Positions 25,439 to 34,864 are shown, counted from the stretch's first letter. The stretch is DNA of 64,000 nucleotides from an uncultured Alteromonadaceae bacterium (GCA_947494925.1 CANLWS010000004.1:124001-188000); one strand, 5' to 3'. Notes: generated by a model not told the origin, from the letters alone. Made by a program: numbers and translations.

Positions 25439-27889
25439 TTACCACTCCAGCCTTAACCCCAGAATGGGTAGGGTCTCGCCTTCTTCAATCACATCCTGTC
25501 CGGTTCGCTCATTAAACTCACTGGTGCTCGGGTTATCTGCGCCGTACGCGTTGATCACATCAAAGAAAGCGATCATCGACATACTTCCAAACGTGCGCCG
25601 ATAGTCCACTCGGAAGTTCAATGCATGGAAGTTATCAAATCGTTCTGTATTGGTCGTGATGTTTTCTTTGGAAAATCGCAGAGGTTGTCCTTCACCTAAC
25701 ACGTTTTCGTGAATAATGGACGCGTCACGGGGCGTACCTGAAGCGTACTTCCAGCGAGCAGAAACCTTCCATCTGTCATTGATTTCCCATGCGCCACCAA
25801 TGCTGAAACTATTGGGACGATGGAAATCTGCATCATAAAAAGCCAAGTCCGGTGCATCTTTGATTTCGGCTTTGTTGTAGGAGTAATTCATACTCGCAGA
25901 CCATCCGTTTCCAAAGCGTTTAATCACCGCACTGTCAACGCCAAAAGAGCGTCCTTCGCCTGTGTTACTGAGGGTTTGGTCAACACCATCTGTTTCTACA
26001 ATCAGATTGCTCAGATCCTGGTAATAAGGCTCTACAAGCAGTTCAATATCAGGCCTGAGCATGTAACTTAGGCCAACACTTATCTGGTCAGTAATTTCAT
26101 GCTCCAATTTAGTGTTACTCGGATCTGCTGCGCGGTCATTGAAACGAGGCGCCTGATTATAACGACCCGCAGTCACCACTAACTTGGTTTTCTCATTGGC
26201 TCGCCAGTTCAGACTGATTCTTGGTGAAAATATGGTTTCATCTGACAGACTGTCACGGTCTATGCGTACGCCGGAGCGCACGTCCCAACTGTCGAACTCA
26301 AAGGTTTGATCGGCATACAGCGTATATAATCGGCTCGTTTCATCCAAAGCACTGTTGAGGGATTCTGGTGTCAGAACAACAAATCGTTGTTCTGGGCTGG
26401 TTCGAAAATCATCACTGTCATATTCGAATCGCTGCCAGTCATCATCCAGCGCAATATTGAAGGTTAAATCCGTTTGCGAAAAACGCGCCCCGGCGTTGAA
26501 TTCTCCATAACTGTTCCATGTAGTGAAATCGGTACGAAAGCCTATTTCGGTTTCCTCACGCAGTGACGTAATGATGTCTTCACGAACGGGGACCTGCTCG
26601 GCTGACGTATCAAGTGGAACCAGATCCGGAAACGCTTCTCCTGTTGAACCAACCTCTTCGTAGTATCGGTAGTAGAGACGGTGTGTCCAGTTGGCGTTGG
26701 ATTCAGTTTGTCTTGTCCAGGTCGCACCCAGCAAATAGTTCTCCGTTTCACTTTTTTCCAACTCGATATCTTCATAGTTACCAGGTTCGTCCTCATCAGA
26801 GGCCAAAACGTTATCAATGTCCCTTTCGAATTTTTCAGGTGCATAGATGAGCAGCATGTCCAGGTCGTTCGAATCGTTTAAACGGGTAGTTGTTTTAAAA
26901 ATAATATCGGTGTTCTCAGGAGAGCCAACGTCCTCAATGCCAATGGTTTCGAAGAAGCGACCGAAATCCTGGGCCCTTGCTGAAAACAAAATCGATGTAT
27001 CTTTATGGAAATTGCTAGGGCCGTCATACCCCACCTCCAAGCCAGCGACGTCCAGTCTGGCAGTATAAGATGCCGAGTCTATATTTCCTTTCGCTACATC
27101 TAGCTGCAGCAATGAACCTGACTTGCCTCCATAGGCCGCTGACCAGCCTCCGGGCTGAAATGTAGCGCCGTTGATCAGGTTGGGGGCAAATACAGAATAG
27201 CGCCCTCCCCCCTCAACATCTTCCTGTTCGCCAAAGCTGTCATCAAAGTGAACGATGTTAGCAAAGGGGAATCCGTCCACCAGGATCAGATTATCTCTGG
27301 GTCCGTTGCCCCGAACGGTATAACTGGCAAACTCTCCGCTGGAAAACAAACCGGGCAGTCCGTCCAGTGCACGCAAAATATCACTGCCACTACCAGCATT
27401 ACTGCGCAGACCTTCACGGTCAATATATCTGGAACCGGCTGATGTCAGACTGTCCAGCCTGGCCTGATCACCATAAACCACAATCTCTTCGATTTTACTT
27501 TCTTCACTATCCGGTTTTGCAGCCGTCATCGCCAGACTGAGCGATGTAGTTTTACCCCTCACAATTCGTACGCTAGGTTCTATAAGTGATAAATATCCCG
27601 GATGCGACACCCGAACGGAATACAAACCAGCAGGTAAGGCTTTGTTCGTTAGTGTGCTGAATTCTTCATTTTGGGTATCTCTGGTTAGAGCTTCTCTGGG
27701 CAGAACAACGAAGGTAGCGCCCTTCAGTTGACGTTTAGTCCTGCCATCAATCACCTCAATACTGATTGCCCCCATGTTATCTGCGGTTTGAGAGAAGGCA
27801 GTGCCGCTCAACAGGAATAGATAACCTGCGCAGCTAAGTAGAAACAAAAAGATAAGACAAAACAATCGGGGAAATCGATACTTGAGCAT
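25439..27889 (-). CDS. TonB-dependent outer-membrane receptor with carboxypeptidase-regulatory-like domain
   Basis: An 816-residue outer-membrane protein. A long signal peptide (LFCLIFLFLLSCAGYLFLLSG) is followed by a CarboxypepD_reg-like beta domain (about 40-115, GAISIEVIDGRTKRQLKGATF), a TonB-box-like acidic stretch with IEEIVVYG (about 133-141), a plug domain (about 150-270, GSGSDILRALDGLPGLFSSG, YTVRGNGPRDNLILVDG) and a barrel ending in the terminal aromatic LRLEW. Start ATG 27889 has AGGATC eight bases upstream. No siderophore synthesis genes adjoin, so the ligand (oligosaccharide, peptide or chelate) is open. It is divergent from a LytTR regulator that may control it. Confidence 0.9.
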   Translation of the reverse strand: MLKYRFPRLFCLIFLFLLSCAGYLFLLSGTAFSQTADNMGAISIEVIDGRTKRQLKGATFVVLPREALTRDTQNEEFSTLTNKALPAGLYSVRVSHPGYLSLIEPSVRIVRGKTTSLSLAMTAAKPDSEESKIEEIVVYGDQARLDSLTSAGSRYIDREGLRSNAGSGSDILRALDGLPGLFSSGEFASYTVRGNGPRDNLILVDGFPFANIVHFDDSFGEQEDVEGGGRYSVFAPNLINGATFQPGGWSAAYGGKSGSLLQLDVAKGNIDSASYTARLDVAGLEVGYDGPSNFHKDTSILFSARAQDFGRFFETIGIEDVGSPENTDIIFKTTTRLNDSNDLDMLLIYAPEKFERDIDNVLASDEDEPGNYEDIELEKSETENYLLGATWTRQTESNANWTHRLYYRYYEEVGSTGEAFPDLVPLDTSAEQVPVREDIITSLREETEIGFRTDFTTWNSYGEFNAGARFSQTDLTFNIALDDDWQRFEYDSDDFRTSPEQRFVVLTPESLNSALDETSRLYTLYADQTFEFDSWDVRSGVRIDRDSLSDETIFSPRISLNWRANEKTKLVVTAGRYNQAPRFNDRAADPSNTKLEHEITDQISVGLSYMLRPDIELLVEPYYQDLSNLIVETDGVDQTLSNTGEGRSFGVDSAVIKRFGNGWSASMNYSYNKAEIKDAPDLAFYDADFHRPNSFSIGGAWEINDRWKVSARWKYASGTPRDASIIHENVLGEGQPLRFSKENITTNTERFDNFHALNFRVDYRRTFGSMSMIAFFDVINAYGADNPSTSEFNERTGQDVIEEGETLPILGLRLEW

Positions 27890-28016
27890 TTAAAGATCCT
27901 GTTGTGAAAATAAGACCTGCTCACTTTATGCAGCCGATTGCTGTGCTGACAGATGAATTGTAGTAGTGGCGTATTAACTGTACGAATGGTCGGTAAGCCC
28001 TTTAAAATCAGCAGTA

Positions 28017-28045
28017 TCCGTTCATGAAAAAAATCGCCCGTTCGT
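28017..28045. promoter_or_regulatory. LytTR-type direct repeat in the receptor/regulator intergenic region
   Basis: TCCGTTCAT at 28017-28025 matches all nine positions of the LytTR half-site pattern [TA][AC][CA]GTTN[AG][TG]. CCCGTTCGT at 28037-28045 matches eight. They start 20 bases apart, two helical turns, on the same face of the DNA, as LytTR domains require. They lie between the TonB receptor and the gtg-started LytTR gene, so self-regulation and receptor control are plausible. Confidence 0.6.
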
Positions 28046-28113
28046 GCAAAAACGTACTATTTCGGCGGAAATAGAGTTATAAACGAACAGTTTCAAACAG
28101 GAAGGAGCACCGG

Positions 28114-29001
28114 GTGCTAATTAACAATACTGTCTTAGGCAACGCGCCGTTCCGAACTACCCTGGTAGTTGTGAGTGTATTCCTCACCTTTCTTTTTACT
28201 ATGATGGAGCCACACTCATCTCAGGGACTCAGCTTTTTTCCCCGTCTTCTGTTCTGGCTGTTGCAGGTTGCCACCGGAATGGTGGGTATAGTCGTTGCCA
28301 GTTTGTTGCTAAGACGCATTTCCAATCGTGACTTTCACTTAATTGTTCTACTTGGGATCACTGGTACAGTGGGGACCTTGCTTGCGGCGCCTGCCTTTTT
28401 GCTTATTGATAGCTGGTTTCCAGGTGTTGTTGAAGAGCCTGACAGCTGGATCGATGAATTTGCTTTTCAAGGGCCCGTACAAGCGATACTGTCGGAGTTT
28501 CTCAGTGTGTTACCTCCGTTGCTTACTTCATGGTACATAGTGAATCTTCCCCTGCTCCTCAATGCAACTTTTGTGAAACCCTCACCACCGGATGATCCGG
28601 CACCACCTGAGGATGCTGAATCGCTAGCCAGGAATAAACTCAAGGAACAGTTTTACTCAAGACTTCCTACCGTAATTGGTAACAATATTGTGTCTATTTC
28701 CTCAGATTTACACTACCTAAATGTCACTACGACCTTGGGCAATAGTCTGATACTCGGCAGTCTGAGTCAGGTGGCCGAGGCGTTTGAAGAGGAAGGGTTT
28801 CTGGTGCATCGTTCCCACTGGGTACATAAAAATCACGTCGTTAAAGTGTATATTGCAGGCAACGAAGCCTATTGCATTATGACAAACGACGCACATATTC
28901 CCATCAGCAGAAGTAAACGAAAACTGGTCAAATCTTACTTCGGACAAACTAGTCGGCTTGCGGAAAAATCAGAGCCAGTCCAGTTAAAACAAGTGAAATA
29001 A
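28114..29001 (+). CDS. Membrane-bound LytTR-family regulator
   Basis: A 295-residue protein with four N-terminal membrane segments (about 12-155) and a C-terminal LytTR DNA-binding domain (about 185-285: SISSDLHYLNVTTTLGNSLI, HRSHWVHKNHV, ISRSKRKLVKSYF). The start is GTG 28114 with a strong AGGAAGGAG site. LytTR proteins fused directly to a membrane domain act as one-component regulators. It is divergent from the TonB receptor and probably binds the direct repeats between them. Confidence 0.9.
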   Translation: MLINNTVLGNAPFRTTLVVVSVFLTFLFTMMEPHSSQGLSFFPRLLFWLLQVATGMVGIVVASLLLRRISNRDFHLIVLLGITGTVGTLLAAPAFLLIDSWFPGVVEEPDSWIDEFAFQGPVQAILSEFLSVLPPLLTSWYIVNLPLLLNATFVKPSPPDDPAPPEDAESLARNKLKEQFYSRLPTVIGNNIVSISSDLHYLNVTTTLGNSLILGSLSQVAEAFEEEGFLVHRSHWVHKNHVVKVYIAGNEAYCIMTNDAHIPISRSKRKLVKSYFGQTSRLAEKSEPVQLKQVK

Positions 29002-29204
29002 ATTTTACCTGTGAAATGGAAATAGCAATCTCATTGTTCGCTTAGCACCAAACCGACCCGCTTATCAATATCTTCCAGCAATTCAGAATCGCTTATTCCA
29101 GCTCTGGCCCTTATCCAAATAACCGCACTGACACTTCTCCGCCCTATCGTTGATTCTGAAAAAACGAACAATCCTTTCGAATTCCTGCACTTTAAATAAT
29201 TATT

Positions 29205-29223
29205 GAGAATGATTATCATTTGC
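29205..29223 (+). promoter_or_regulatory. Fur box upstream of the siderophore-interacting protein
   Basis: GAGAATGATTATCATTTGC matches about 16 of the 19 bases of the classical Fur consensus, with the perfect core AATGATTATCATT. It lies 35 bases before the start of the siderophore-interacting protein gene and should repress that gene when iron is plentiful. Confidence 0.85.
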
Positions 29224-29258
29224 AACAAATGAAGTATGAATGAATTGTTGAGAATAAT

Positions 29259-30023
29259 ATGAAAAAGCCAAATCCCGTTGTTGCCTCTGTTATCAAAGTT
29301 GAGCGACTTTCAACCAATGTGCAGCGGATATTGCTGCAAAGCGAAGATTTTAAAAATTTCCCCAAGACTCAGCCAGGCGCCTATATAAAATTGTTGTTTA
29401 ATCATGACGGTTCCGCTTTTACTGGATCTGGCAAACCATCCATGATGCGAACCTACACAGTGCGGCAGCTTGATTTTCACAAGGGAGTAATGACAATCGA
29501 TTTTGCCTTGCATGGCGGTGAAGAAAAAAGTGGCCCAGCTTCTGATTGGGCTCAATCAGCCCGGCCAGGCGATAGAATCTGTCTGGCGGGTACAGGCAGC
29601 ATAAAAGCCTTGCCAGAGCAATATGATTGGGTGCTGTTCGCTGGTGACCTGACGGCATTGCCGGCTATTGAATCACATCTGGCGCAACTTCCCACCACAG
29701 CTGAAGGTTATGCGGTTATCAAGGTAGGCTGCCAGGAAGATATCCGTCCGATTGTCAAACCGCAGAAAGTCAAGGTTCTGTGGCTGACGGATCCAAAACA
29801 AAGATTAGCGAATACGATCAGACAACTTGAAATCATGCCGGGCAATCCTGCAATTTGGGCAGCCAGCGAATTCTCACAGATGCGCGAGATGCGCAAACTC
29901 TTCAGCCGAGAATGGAATATACCAAGGTCGGATTATTACATCAGCAGTTATTGGAAAAAGGGTCGTAGCGAAGAACAACATAAAACTGATAAACGCAATG
30001 ACCAGGAAGCATTGGCAGCCTGA
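29259..30023 (+). CDS. Siderophore-interacting protein (ViuB/YqjH type ferric reductase)
   Basis: A 254-residue FAD-binding reductase. The FAD domain carries MMRTYTVRQLDF and a flavin-contacting HGGEEKSGPASDWAQSARPGD, followed by the SIP C-terminal NAD(P)H-like domain (DWVLFAGDLTALPAIESHL) and the tail SYWKKGRSEEQHK. These enzymes release iron from imported ferric siderophores by reduction. The Fur box just upstream fits an iron-starvation role, and the TonB receptor 2 kb away might supply the substrate. Confidence 0.92.
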   Translation: MKKPNPVVASVIKVERLSTNVQRILLQSEDFKNFPKTQPGAYIKLLFNHDGSAFTGSGKPSMMRTYTVRQLDFHKGVMTIDFALHGGEEKSGPASDWAQSARPGDRICLAGTGSIKALPEQYDWVLFAGDLTALPAIESHLAQLPTTAEGYAVIKVGCQEDIRPIVKPQKVKVLWLTDPKQRLANTIRQLEIMPGNPAIWAASEFSQMREMRKLFSREWNIPRSDYYISSYWKKGRSEEQHKTDKRNDQEALAA

Positions 30024-30107
30024 CACCAGGCTGAATTGCAGCTGTTGTTCGCAAGTCAAAATAGCATTGGCTATTAGCACTACATATTTTTTGCTGCCAG
30101 AACAAAA

Positions 30108-30605
30108 TCAATCCCAACGCGATCTGTCATCTTCGGAAGCACTTTCCTGGCATTCTCCCCTTACAAAGGTCTCACCTTTGATTTGAGAATACTCAAGCAA
30201 TATATAGCCATTTCTACAGTACTTAGTTTCAGCTAACTTTGCTTCCAGTAAAGACATCGCTTTCTCTTCTGTATCGTCATCTGCACTGCCCTCACGAGAA
30301 GCGCTACCCTGTGGATACTGCTCTGCACCTGAACTTTGTTTATCGCGCTGACCACGTGGAGACCTGCCGCCGCCTTTATTGCCACCTCGGCCCCCCTCTT
30401 TTCCTTTTGATCGTCCTGAATTTTCTCCACGAGAACGATTATCCCCTCTTGAAACCATTGTCAGCAAAAACCTTTTTGAGCCGTCGTCCTTAATTTCAGT
30501 CACAAACTCTTGGGTTTCAGGGCCTTTCCTTTTGGGCTTTCCAGCACATCCTGAAAGCGCCGACAAGATAAAAATGATCAAAGTAATGAGTATTAATAGA
30601 CGCAA
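30108..30605 (-). CDS. Small basic, Gly/Arg/Ser-rich lipoprotein
   Basis: A 165-residue lipoprotein. I start it at TTG 30605, which has an AAGG site eight bases upstream and begins directly with the signal LRLLILITLIIFILSALSGC; the lipobox is LSGC. An open frame extends further upstream but adds a segment with no signal-like character. The middle is low complexity (SRGENSGRSKGKEGGRGGNK), and the C-terminal domain has two Cys (KYCRNGYILLEY, RGEC). Function unknown. It converges on the siderophore-interacting gene. Confidence 0.6.
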   Translation of the reverse strand: MRLLILITLIIFILSALSGCAGKPKRKGPETQEFVTEIKDDGSKRFLLTMVSRGDNRSRGENSGRSKGKEGGRGGNKGGGRSPRGQRDKQSSGAEQYPQGSASREGSADDDTEEKAMSLLEAKLAETKYCRNGYILLEYSQIKGETFVRGECQESASEDDRSRWD

Positions 30606-30795
30606 TTTAAAACCTTTTTGTAGTTGGTGGTGAGCAGGTAGACCGATAAAATCGTTGTTCGTTGCTGAGCACAAGAAAATTGCGCAACTTCTCCACATTT
30701 CGATTGAACAAGCGATGCTAGGCTTAAATTGTGAGGTTTGATTCACTGGAATCAGGTATCGGGAGTCTACTAACCTTTAACATGAGGAAACTTTT

Positions 30796-31242
30796 ATGAT
30801 TGATGCAATTAGTGGTGGTAATCTCAGACCCCCTCCTCCCCCACGTTCAGGTGAAAACCAAGAGCTCAGCGAAGACCAAAAGTCCATTATTGAAGACACC
30901 TTGTCTGGTTTCGATTCAGATAACCTGAGCGAAGAAGATGCCCTGGCAATTACGCAGGCATTTTCAGAAGCTGGTATTAATCCAAGTTCATCTTTTGCGG
31001 AGACACTTGCAGAAAATGGCTTTGATGCAAGAGAAATAGGGACTTTGGCAAATGTTGGACCTGAGGCCCAAGGCAGGCCGCCTGTGCCGCAAAATAAAGA
31101 GCAAGCAAATACGACTTTAGACTTGTCGTCCATCTTAACTTATCTGGAAGAAGTCGCAGGGGATAACCAGATAAGCACTTCTGATTTGGCTGCCAAATTT
31201 GGCTTGCCAGAAGGTCAGTCACTTATAAATGAGACTGTTTGA
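30796..31242 (+). CDS. Small acidic protein with EF-hand-like segments
   Basis: A 148-residue protein, acidic and without a signal peptide, with a proline run (PPPPPRSG) near the start and two regions like EF-hand loops: FDSDNLSEEDALAIT (about 39-53) and GDNQISTSDLAAKF. A good GAGG ribosome site lies about eight bases before the ATG, and a strong terminator follows. Calcium binding is a guess; the loops are incomplete. Confidence 0.6.
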   Translation: MIDAISGGNLRPPPPPRSGENQELSEDQKSIIEDTLSGFDSDNLSEEDALAITQAFSEAGINPSSSFAETLAENGFDAREIGTLANVGPEAQGRPPVPQNKEQANTTLDLSSILTYLEEVAGDNQISTSDLAAKFGLPEGQSLINETV

Positions 31243-31275
31243 TAGGGATCGATAATAAAAAGTCGTTAATAAAGG

Positions 31276-31315
31276 GCCGGAGTGGATTATCTTGATAATT
31301 CTCTCCGGCTTTTTT
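31276..31315 (+). terminator. Intrinsic terminator
   Basis: GCCGGAG ... CTCCGGC flanks an inner GATTATC/GATAAT pair, together forming a long stem at 31276-31309 followed by TTTTTT. This is a good intrinsic terminator for the EF-hand-like gene 33 bases upstream. Confidence 0.85.
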
Positions 31316-31401
31316 ATGTGTATATTTTATGAGTAACAGCCTTCCAAACCAGGCAGTTCATGGGTAACTGCAATTTTTAATATGAAAGGGTATCTTTGCG
31401 A

Positions 31402-31533
31402 CTAAGAGTTGCCAGAATCAGATGACTCTTGTTCTTGTTGCGCCGGCGGTTGTGAAGTTACAGCCTCACTATCCGTGGTGCTTTGAGCGGGGGTTTCGAC
31501 ACTATCAGAATCTGCGTGATCTTGTTTTGACAT
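31402..31533 (-). CDS. Putative 43-residue acidic small protein
   Basis: On the minus strand an ATG at 31533 is preceded by AATAGGGAATATC, a usable ribosome site, and opens 43 codons ending at TAG 31402-31404: MSKQDHADSDSVETPAQSTT, then a Q/S/E-rich tail ending QQEQESSDSGNS. It is highly acidic and low complexity with no hydrophobic segment, so cytoplasmic and probably disordered. The region 31243-31769 holds only this and the terminator. It is unsupported by homology. Confidence 0.45.
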   Translation of the reverse strand: MSKQDHADSDSVETPAQSTTDSEAVTSQPPAQQEQESSDSGNS

Positions 31534-31769
31534 GATATTCCCTATTATTTGTATAAATTCACCCAGAAGTATAGGCACCGTTCCGGCATCCCACCAACTA
31601 TTCTAGCCAATTCATTTTGGTTCTCAGTATTCACAACAAGATGCGCAAGCCTTTGATGCCCAAAGAAATTACCCATCGGAAAATAAAGTTCGCTTACTGA
31701 CAACGCTTATACTATCGTGTATTTAATCACCGATTACGGGATAAAAACTTTCGGAGCAAAATATTTGTT

Positions 31770-33437
31770 ATGACGGAGTCGAAAAAGCAAAATGTCGCCT
31801 TAAAAAGCTTACGATTCTTTGCAAATATAACCTATTTTACATCGCTGCTGTTCATCTGCATTTTCCTGATACTGGGGATCCTTGCCAAGGCATCATTTAA
31901 TAAAACACCCCAGTCACAAATGCAGGAATATGGCTTGTCCATATACAAATTTCCTTCAGTAAACAACTATATGCTTGCCACTGAAAAAGGCTCCTCTCTG
32001 CGGGCGCAAGGATTTAAAATGGGGCGGCTCTTTTCGATTGATAGCTGTAATGTATCTGATTTCAGTTCCTTGACCGACTTATATGCATGTGTAGATGTAA
32101 AACAACAGCAAGAAGTCAGCCTGATCCTTGACTTTAGAGGTCAGGCTACCAACTTTGAGGCGACCAGAAGCCAGGATCCAAAGCCAATATCATACAACTT
32201 CGTCTACTTTGGTATTGATACACTTCTGTGGTTGCTTTCCTTGTTACTCTCTTTATTACTTTTTTTCAAAGCACGCCATTTTTTATCCGGATTTCTGCTT
32301 AGCTTTTCGTTGTTACTAACTGTATGCGAAAGTGAATACTTCAATATTGGAAGCAGTATTCTGGGAATTTCGTTTGTTGAATCCATTCGGATGAATGCTG
32401 CACTCATTGCCGGGCCTCTGGCTTTATACTTTTTCCCGCAGACCTTTAACAAAGGATTCTGGAGAAGTGCTCATTTTGTAATGCTTTGTACATGCATTCT
32501 GGGTATGTTGGTTAGCTATCACCTTTTACATTTTACCGTTTTCTTGTATTCAGTGTCGTTCTGCATGTTGTTTGTTTTCATTCACTTTATTAGCAAATAT
32601 CGTTCAACACTAAACATCAGGGAACGCAAACAGGTACTGACCATGACGTTGTGCGTCGCTATAGGTTTGTTTGTGTATTTCCCTCTCATGAATTTCGGCG
32701 GGAATTATGGGTTTTTAGTCGGTCGCTACATCATTATGCTAAGCGTTGGTATTGGAGTTTTTATTGCACTAATGCGATACGGGCTTTGGCAGGTAGAAAC
32801 GCTTATTTCGAAGTCAGCTACCTTGAGCTTGCTGTCAGTGATAGCATTTTCCGTCTGGGCTGGCCTGGATCAAGGCATGCAGGCCCTCTTGAACCAGACT
32901 ATTGGTTTGAGTAATAACACTATCACTGCTTTTTTAGCTGCAGCAATCAGCACTGCATTTGCCGTGCCTGCCTACAATTATATCTCCAAATCATGTGATG
33001 CTTTTTTTAACAAAGACTTACATCAGCTTAAACGATTGCTTTCAAAAGATATTTTGGTGCTTGCCGAAACACAAAAACTACCTGTTTTCGTTCAACAGTT
33101 GGGCACGCGCTTGTTAAAACTAAGCGGAGCGCAGAAGATAAAACTAGATTTTGAAGATCAGCAGCGATTGCCCGAACCTCTTCATTTTGAGACCTCAGAC
33201 GAAACGCCCATTGATGATAACCCCATTATTCGCCAGGAGCTTTTCAATTATCTGATTGAAAATATCCTATCCGTTTCGATAAAGCTCAAATTTACCGGCC
33301 GACGAATAAACCGTGAAATCAAACATGAATTGGAAGAAGGCGTAGATGAAATTGCCCGTGCACTGGCTTCCTGCTCAAGATGGAATTATCTGGAAACCAC
33401 AGAACCGGCACAAAAAAATCGCCGACACGATGATTAG
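31770..33437 (+). CDS. Multi-pass membrane protein resembling a kinase-less sensor
   Basis: A 555-residue protein not assigned to a named family. After one N-terminal membrane segment (about 17-40) is an extracytoplasmic region of about 100 residues with a PDZ-like appearance (FKMGRLFSIDSCNVSDFSSLTDLYACV), then about eight membrane segments (150-410), and a cytoplasmic tail of about 145 residues. PDZ plus 7TM plus GAF plus histidine kinase proteins have this order, but here the tail stops before any kinase H/N/G1 boxes. It may be a sensor that signals by contact. The following gene, on the same strand about 113 bases later, is another membrane protein. Confidence 0.7.
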   Translation: MTESKKQNVALKSLRFFANITYFTSLLFICIFLILGILAKASFNKTPQSQMQEYGLSIYKFPSVNNYMLATEKGSSLRAQGFKMGRLFSIDSCNVSDFSSLTDLYACVDVKQQQEVSLILDFRGQATNFEATRSQDPKPISYNFVYFGIDTLLWLLSLLLSLLLFFKARHFLSGFLLSFSLLLTVCESEYFNIGSSILGISFVESIRMNAALIAGPLALYFFPQTFNKGFWRSAHFVMLCTCILGMLVSYHLLHFTVFLYSVSFCMLFVFIHFISKYRSTLNIRERKQVLTMTLCVAIGLFVYFPLMNFGGNYGFLVGRYIIMLSVGIGVFIALMRYGLWQVETLISKSATLSLLSVIAFSVWAGLDQGMQALLNQTIGLSNNTITAFLAAAISTAFAVPAYNYISKSCDAFFNKDLHQLKRLLSKDILVLAETQKLPVFVQQLGTRLLKLSGAQKIKLDFEDQQRLPEPLHFETSDETPIDDNPIIRQELFNYLIENILSVSIKLKFTGRRINREIKHELEEGVDEIARALASCSRWNYLETTEPAQKNRRHDD

Positions 33438-33550
33438 AAAAAACTTGTTAACACTGGCACGACAAACTGCATTCTCGTATATTCCCAATCAGGGATAAGC
33501 GCGAAATTTTTACACATCAAAGAAATATAAATGAGACTTTGGAAAAAGCA

Positions 33551-34864
33551 ATGGAACCTGTAGATCAAGGTGTAAATGCTGCATCAGCATCTGAAAAAGC
33601 AACTGATTCAGACAAATCCTGGTTACAAAAATTAAAGCATGAAAGTTGGGAAGCCGAGTTATTAGTTGCCGCAGTCGGAATATTTGGCTCATTTCAGCTG
33701 TTTAGTTTTATTGAATGGTTGGCGAATGTGTTTATCAGTGTTCTGCCTAGACACCTGTATCATTTCGCCTACTTTATAACATTCAGCGGTCTGGTTGCGG
33801 TGAGTGTGTTAGCCAGTATGTTTGTTATACACTTCATGCTCAGGGCCTATTGGGTTGGGCTAGTGGGATTAAATTCGGTGTTTTCTGATTACAGCACTAA
33901 AGACAGTCTATTCTCCAAATCTTATACCGAAAAGCTTACTGCCACTCTTCCTAAGCTCGAGCAAAGTGTGGTAAGTGCCGACAAGCTGTGCAGTGTCATC
34001 TTCGCCGCCGCTTTTTATATGCTCATGATGTATTCCTCTATTGGGTTGTTTGGCTCCCTTTATCTGCTGGGATACCACTATCTGTCAGCCTATATTTCGG
34101 GCACTATTTTATTAATACCTATAGCACTGAGCGCAAGCCTGATGTTGTTTCAGGGGGTATTCAGTTTGATTGCGAATTTACCTCAATTTAAAGAAAACGA
34201 AAGGGTTCAACATTTGTATTTTAGAACAATAGTCTGGACCTCCAGGCTCACGTTTGGCCCCTTATACAAACCAGTTTTACAAATTGGCATGATATTTAGT
34301 TCGAACTTCAAACGCGACCCTGCTTTGGTCAAACTGATATTGTTCTTTATATTTTGTGGCTTTATTGTGGCTGGCACGAAAATTCCGCATTCCAATACCA
34401 TGTATCTTTTTGCGCAAGATCGCTATTTTGATTCAACCGAAGCAGACTCGCGATTTTATCTGGACAAATCTCAAGAACAATCATTTTTACTTGCGCCTCA
34501 ACTGCCCTCTGACGTTATCGAGCAGCCCTTAATTGAGCTGTTTATTCCGGTTTATCGAAGTGAATCCCGTTTCTACAAACAAAACTGTCAAACATTGGTT
34601 GATGCAGAAGACGCTGAGTTCATTGAGGTAAGAAAAGCATATTTAGATTGTTATAAACAACATCACCAAATTTTAATCAATGGTGTAACAGTGGAAGCTG
34701 ACATTATCAAAGCTGCGCATCCAATCACTGGACAATTTGGTATCAAGGCTTACGTTCAAATTGACGGAAACCTTGCGAACGGTTACCACAAAATTCAGGT
34801 AGCAAAAACCATCGGCGAAGAAGATTCCCAATGGCTTCTCCCATTTTATTACGTGGCGTATTAA
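33551..34864 (+). CDS. Membrane protein of unknown function
   Basis: A 437-residue protein of unrecognised family. ATG 33551 is chosen because TTGGAAAA eight bases upstream is a fair ribosome site; an in-frame TTG at 33539 is the alternative. The first 270 residues contain several membrane helices (ELLVAAVGIFGSFQLFSFIEW, YHFAYFITFSGLVAVSVLAS, YMLMMYSSIGLFGSLYLL, YISGTILLIPIALSASLMLF). After a further helix near 275-293, the last 145 residues form a soluble domain with two Cys (KQNCQTL, YLDCYK) that is probably periplasmic. Confidence 0.7.
   Translation: MEPVDQGVNAASASEKATDSDKSWLQKLKHESWEAELLVAAVGIFGSFQLFSFIEWLANVFISVLPRHLYHFAYFITFSGLVAVSVLASMFVIHFMLRAYWVGLVGLNSVFSDYSTKDSLFSKSYTEKLTATLPKLEQSVVSADKLCSVIFAAAFYMLMMYSSIGLFGSLYLLGYHYLSAYISGTILLIPIALSASLMLFQGVFSLIANLPQFKENERVQHLYFRTIVWTSRLTFGPLYKPVLQIGMIFSSNFKRDPALVKLILFFIFCGFIVAGTKIPHSNTMYLFAQDRYFDSTEADSRFYLDKSQEQSFLLAPQLPSDVIEQPLIELFIPVYRSESRFYKQNCQTLVDAEDAEFIEVRKAYLDCYKQHHQILINGVTVEADIIKAAHPITGQFGIKAYVQIDGNLANGYHKIQVAKTIGEEDSQWLLPFYYVAY

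Noticed and set aside
29031-29228. Minus-strand open frame of 65 codons before the siderophore-interacting gene
   Set aside because: It starts at TTG, overlaps the Fur box, lacks a ribosome site and has no recognisable domain.
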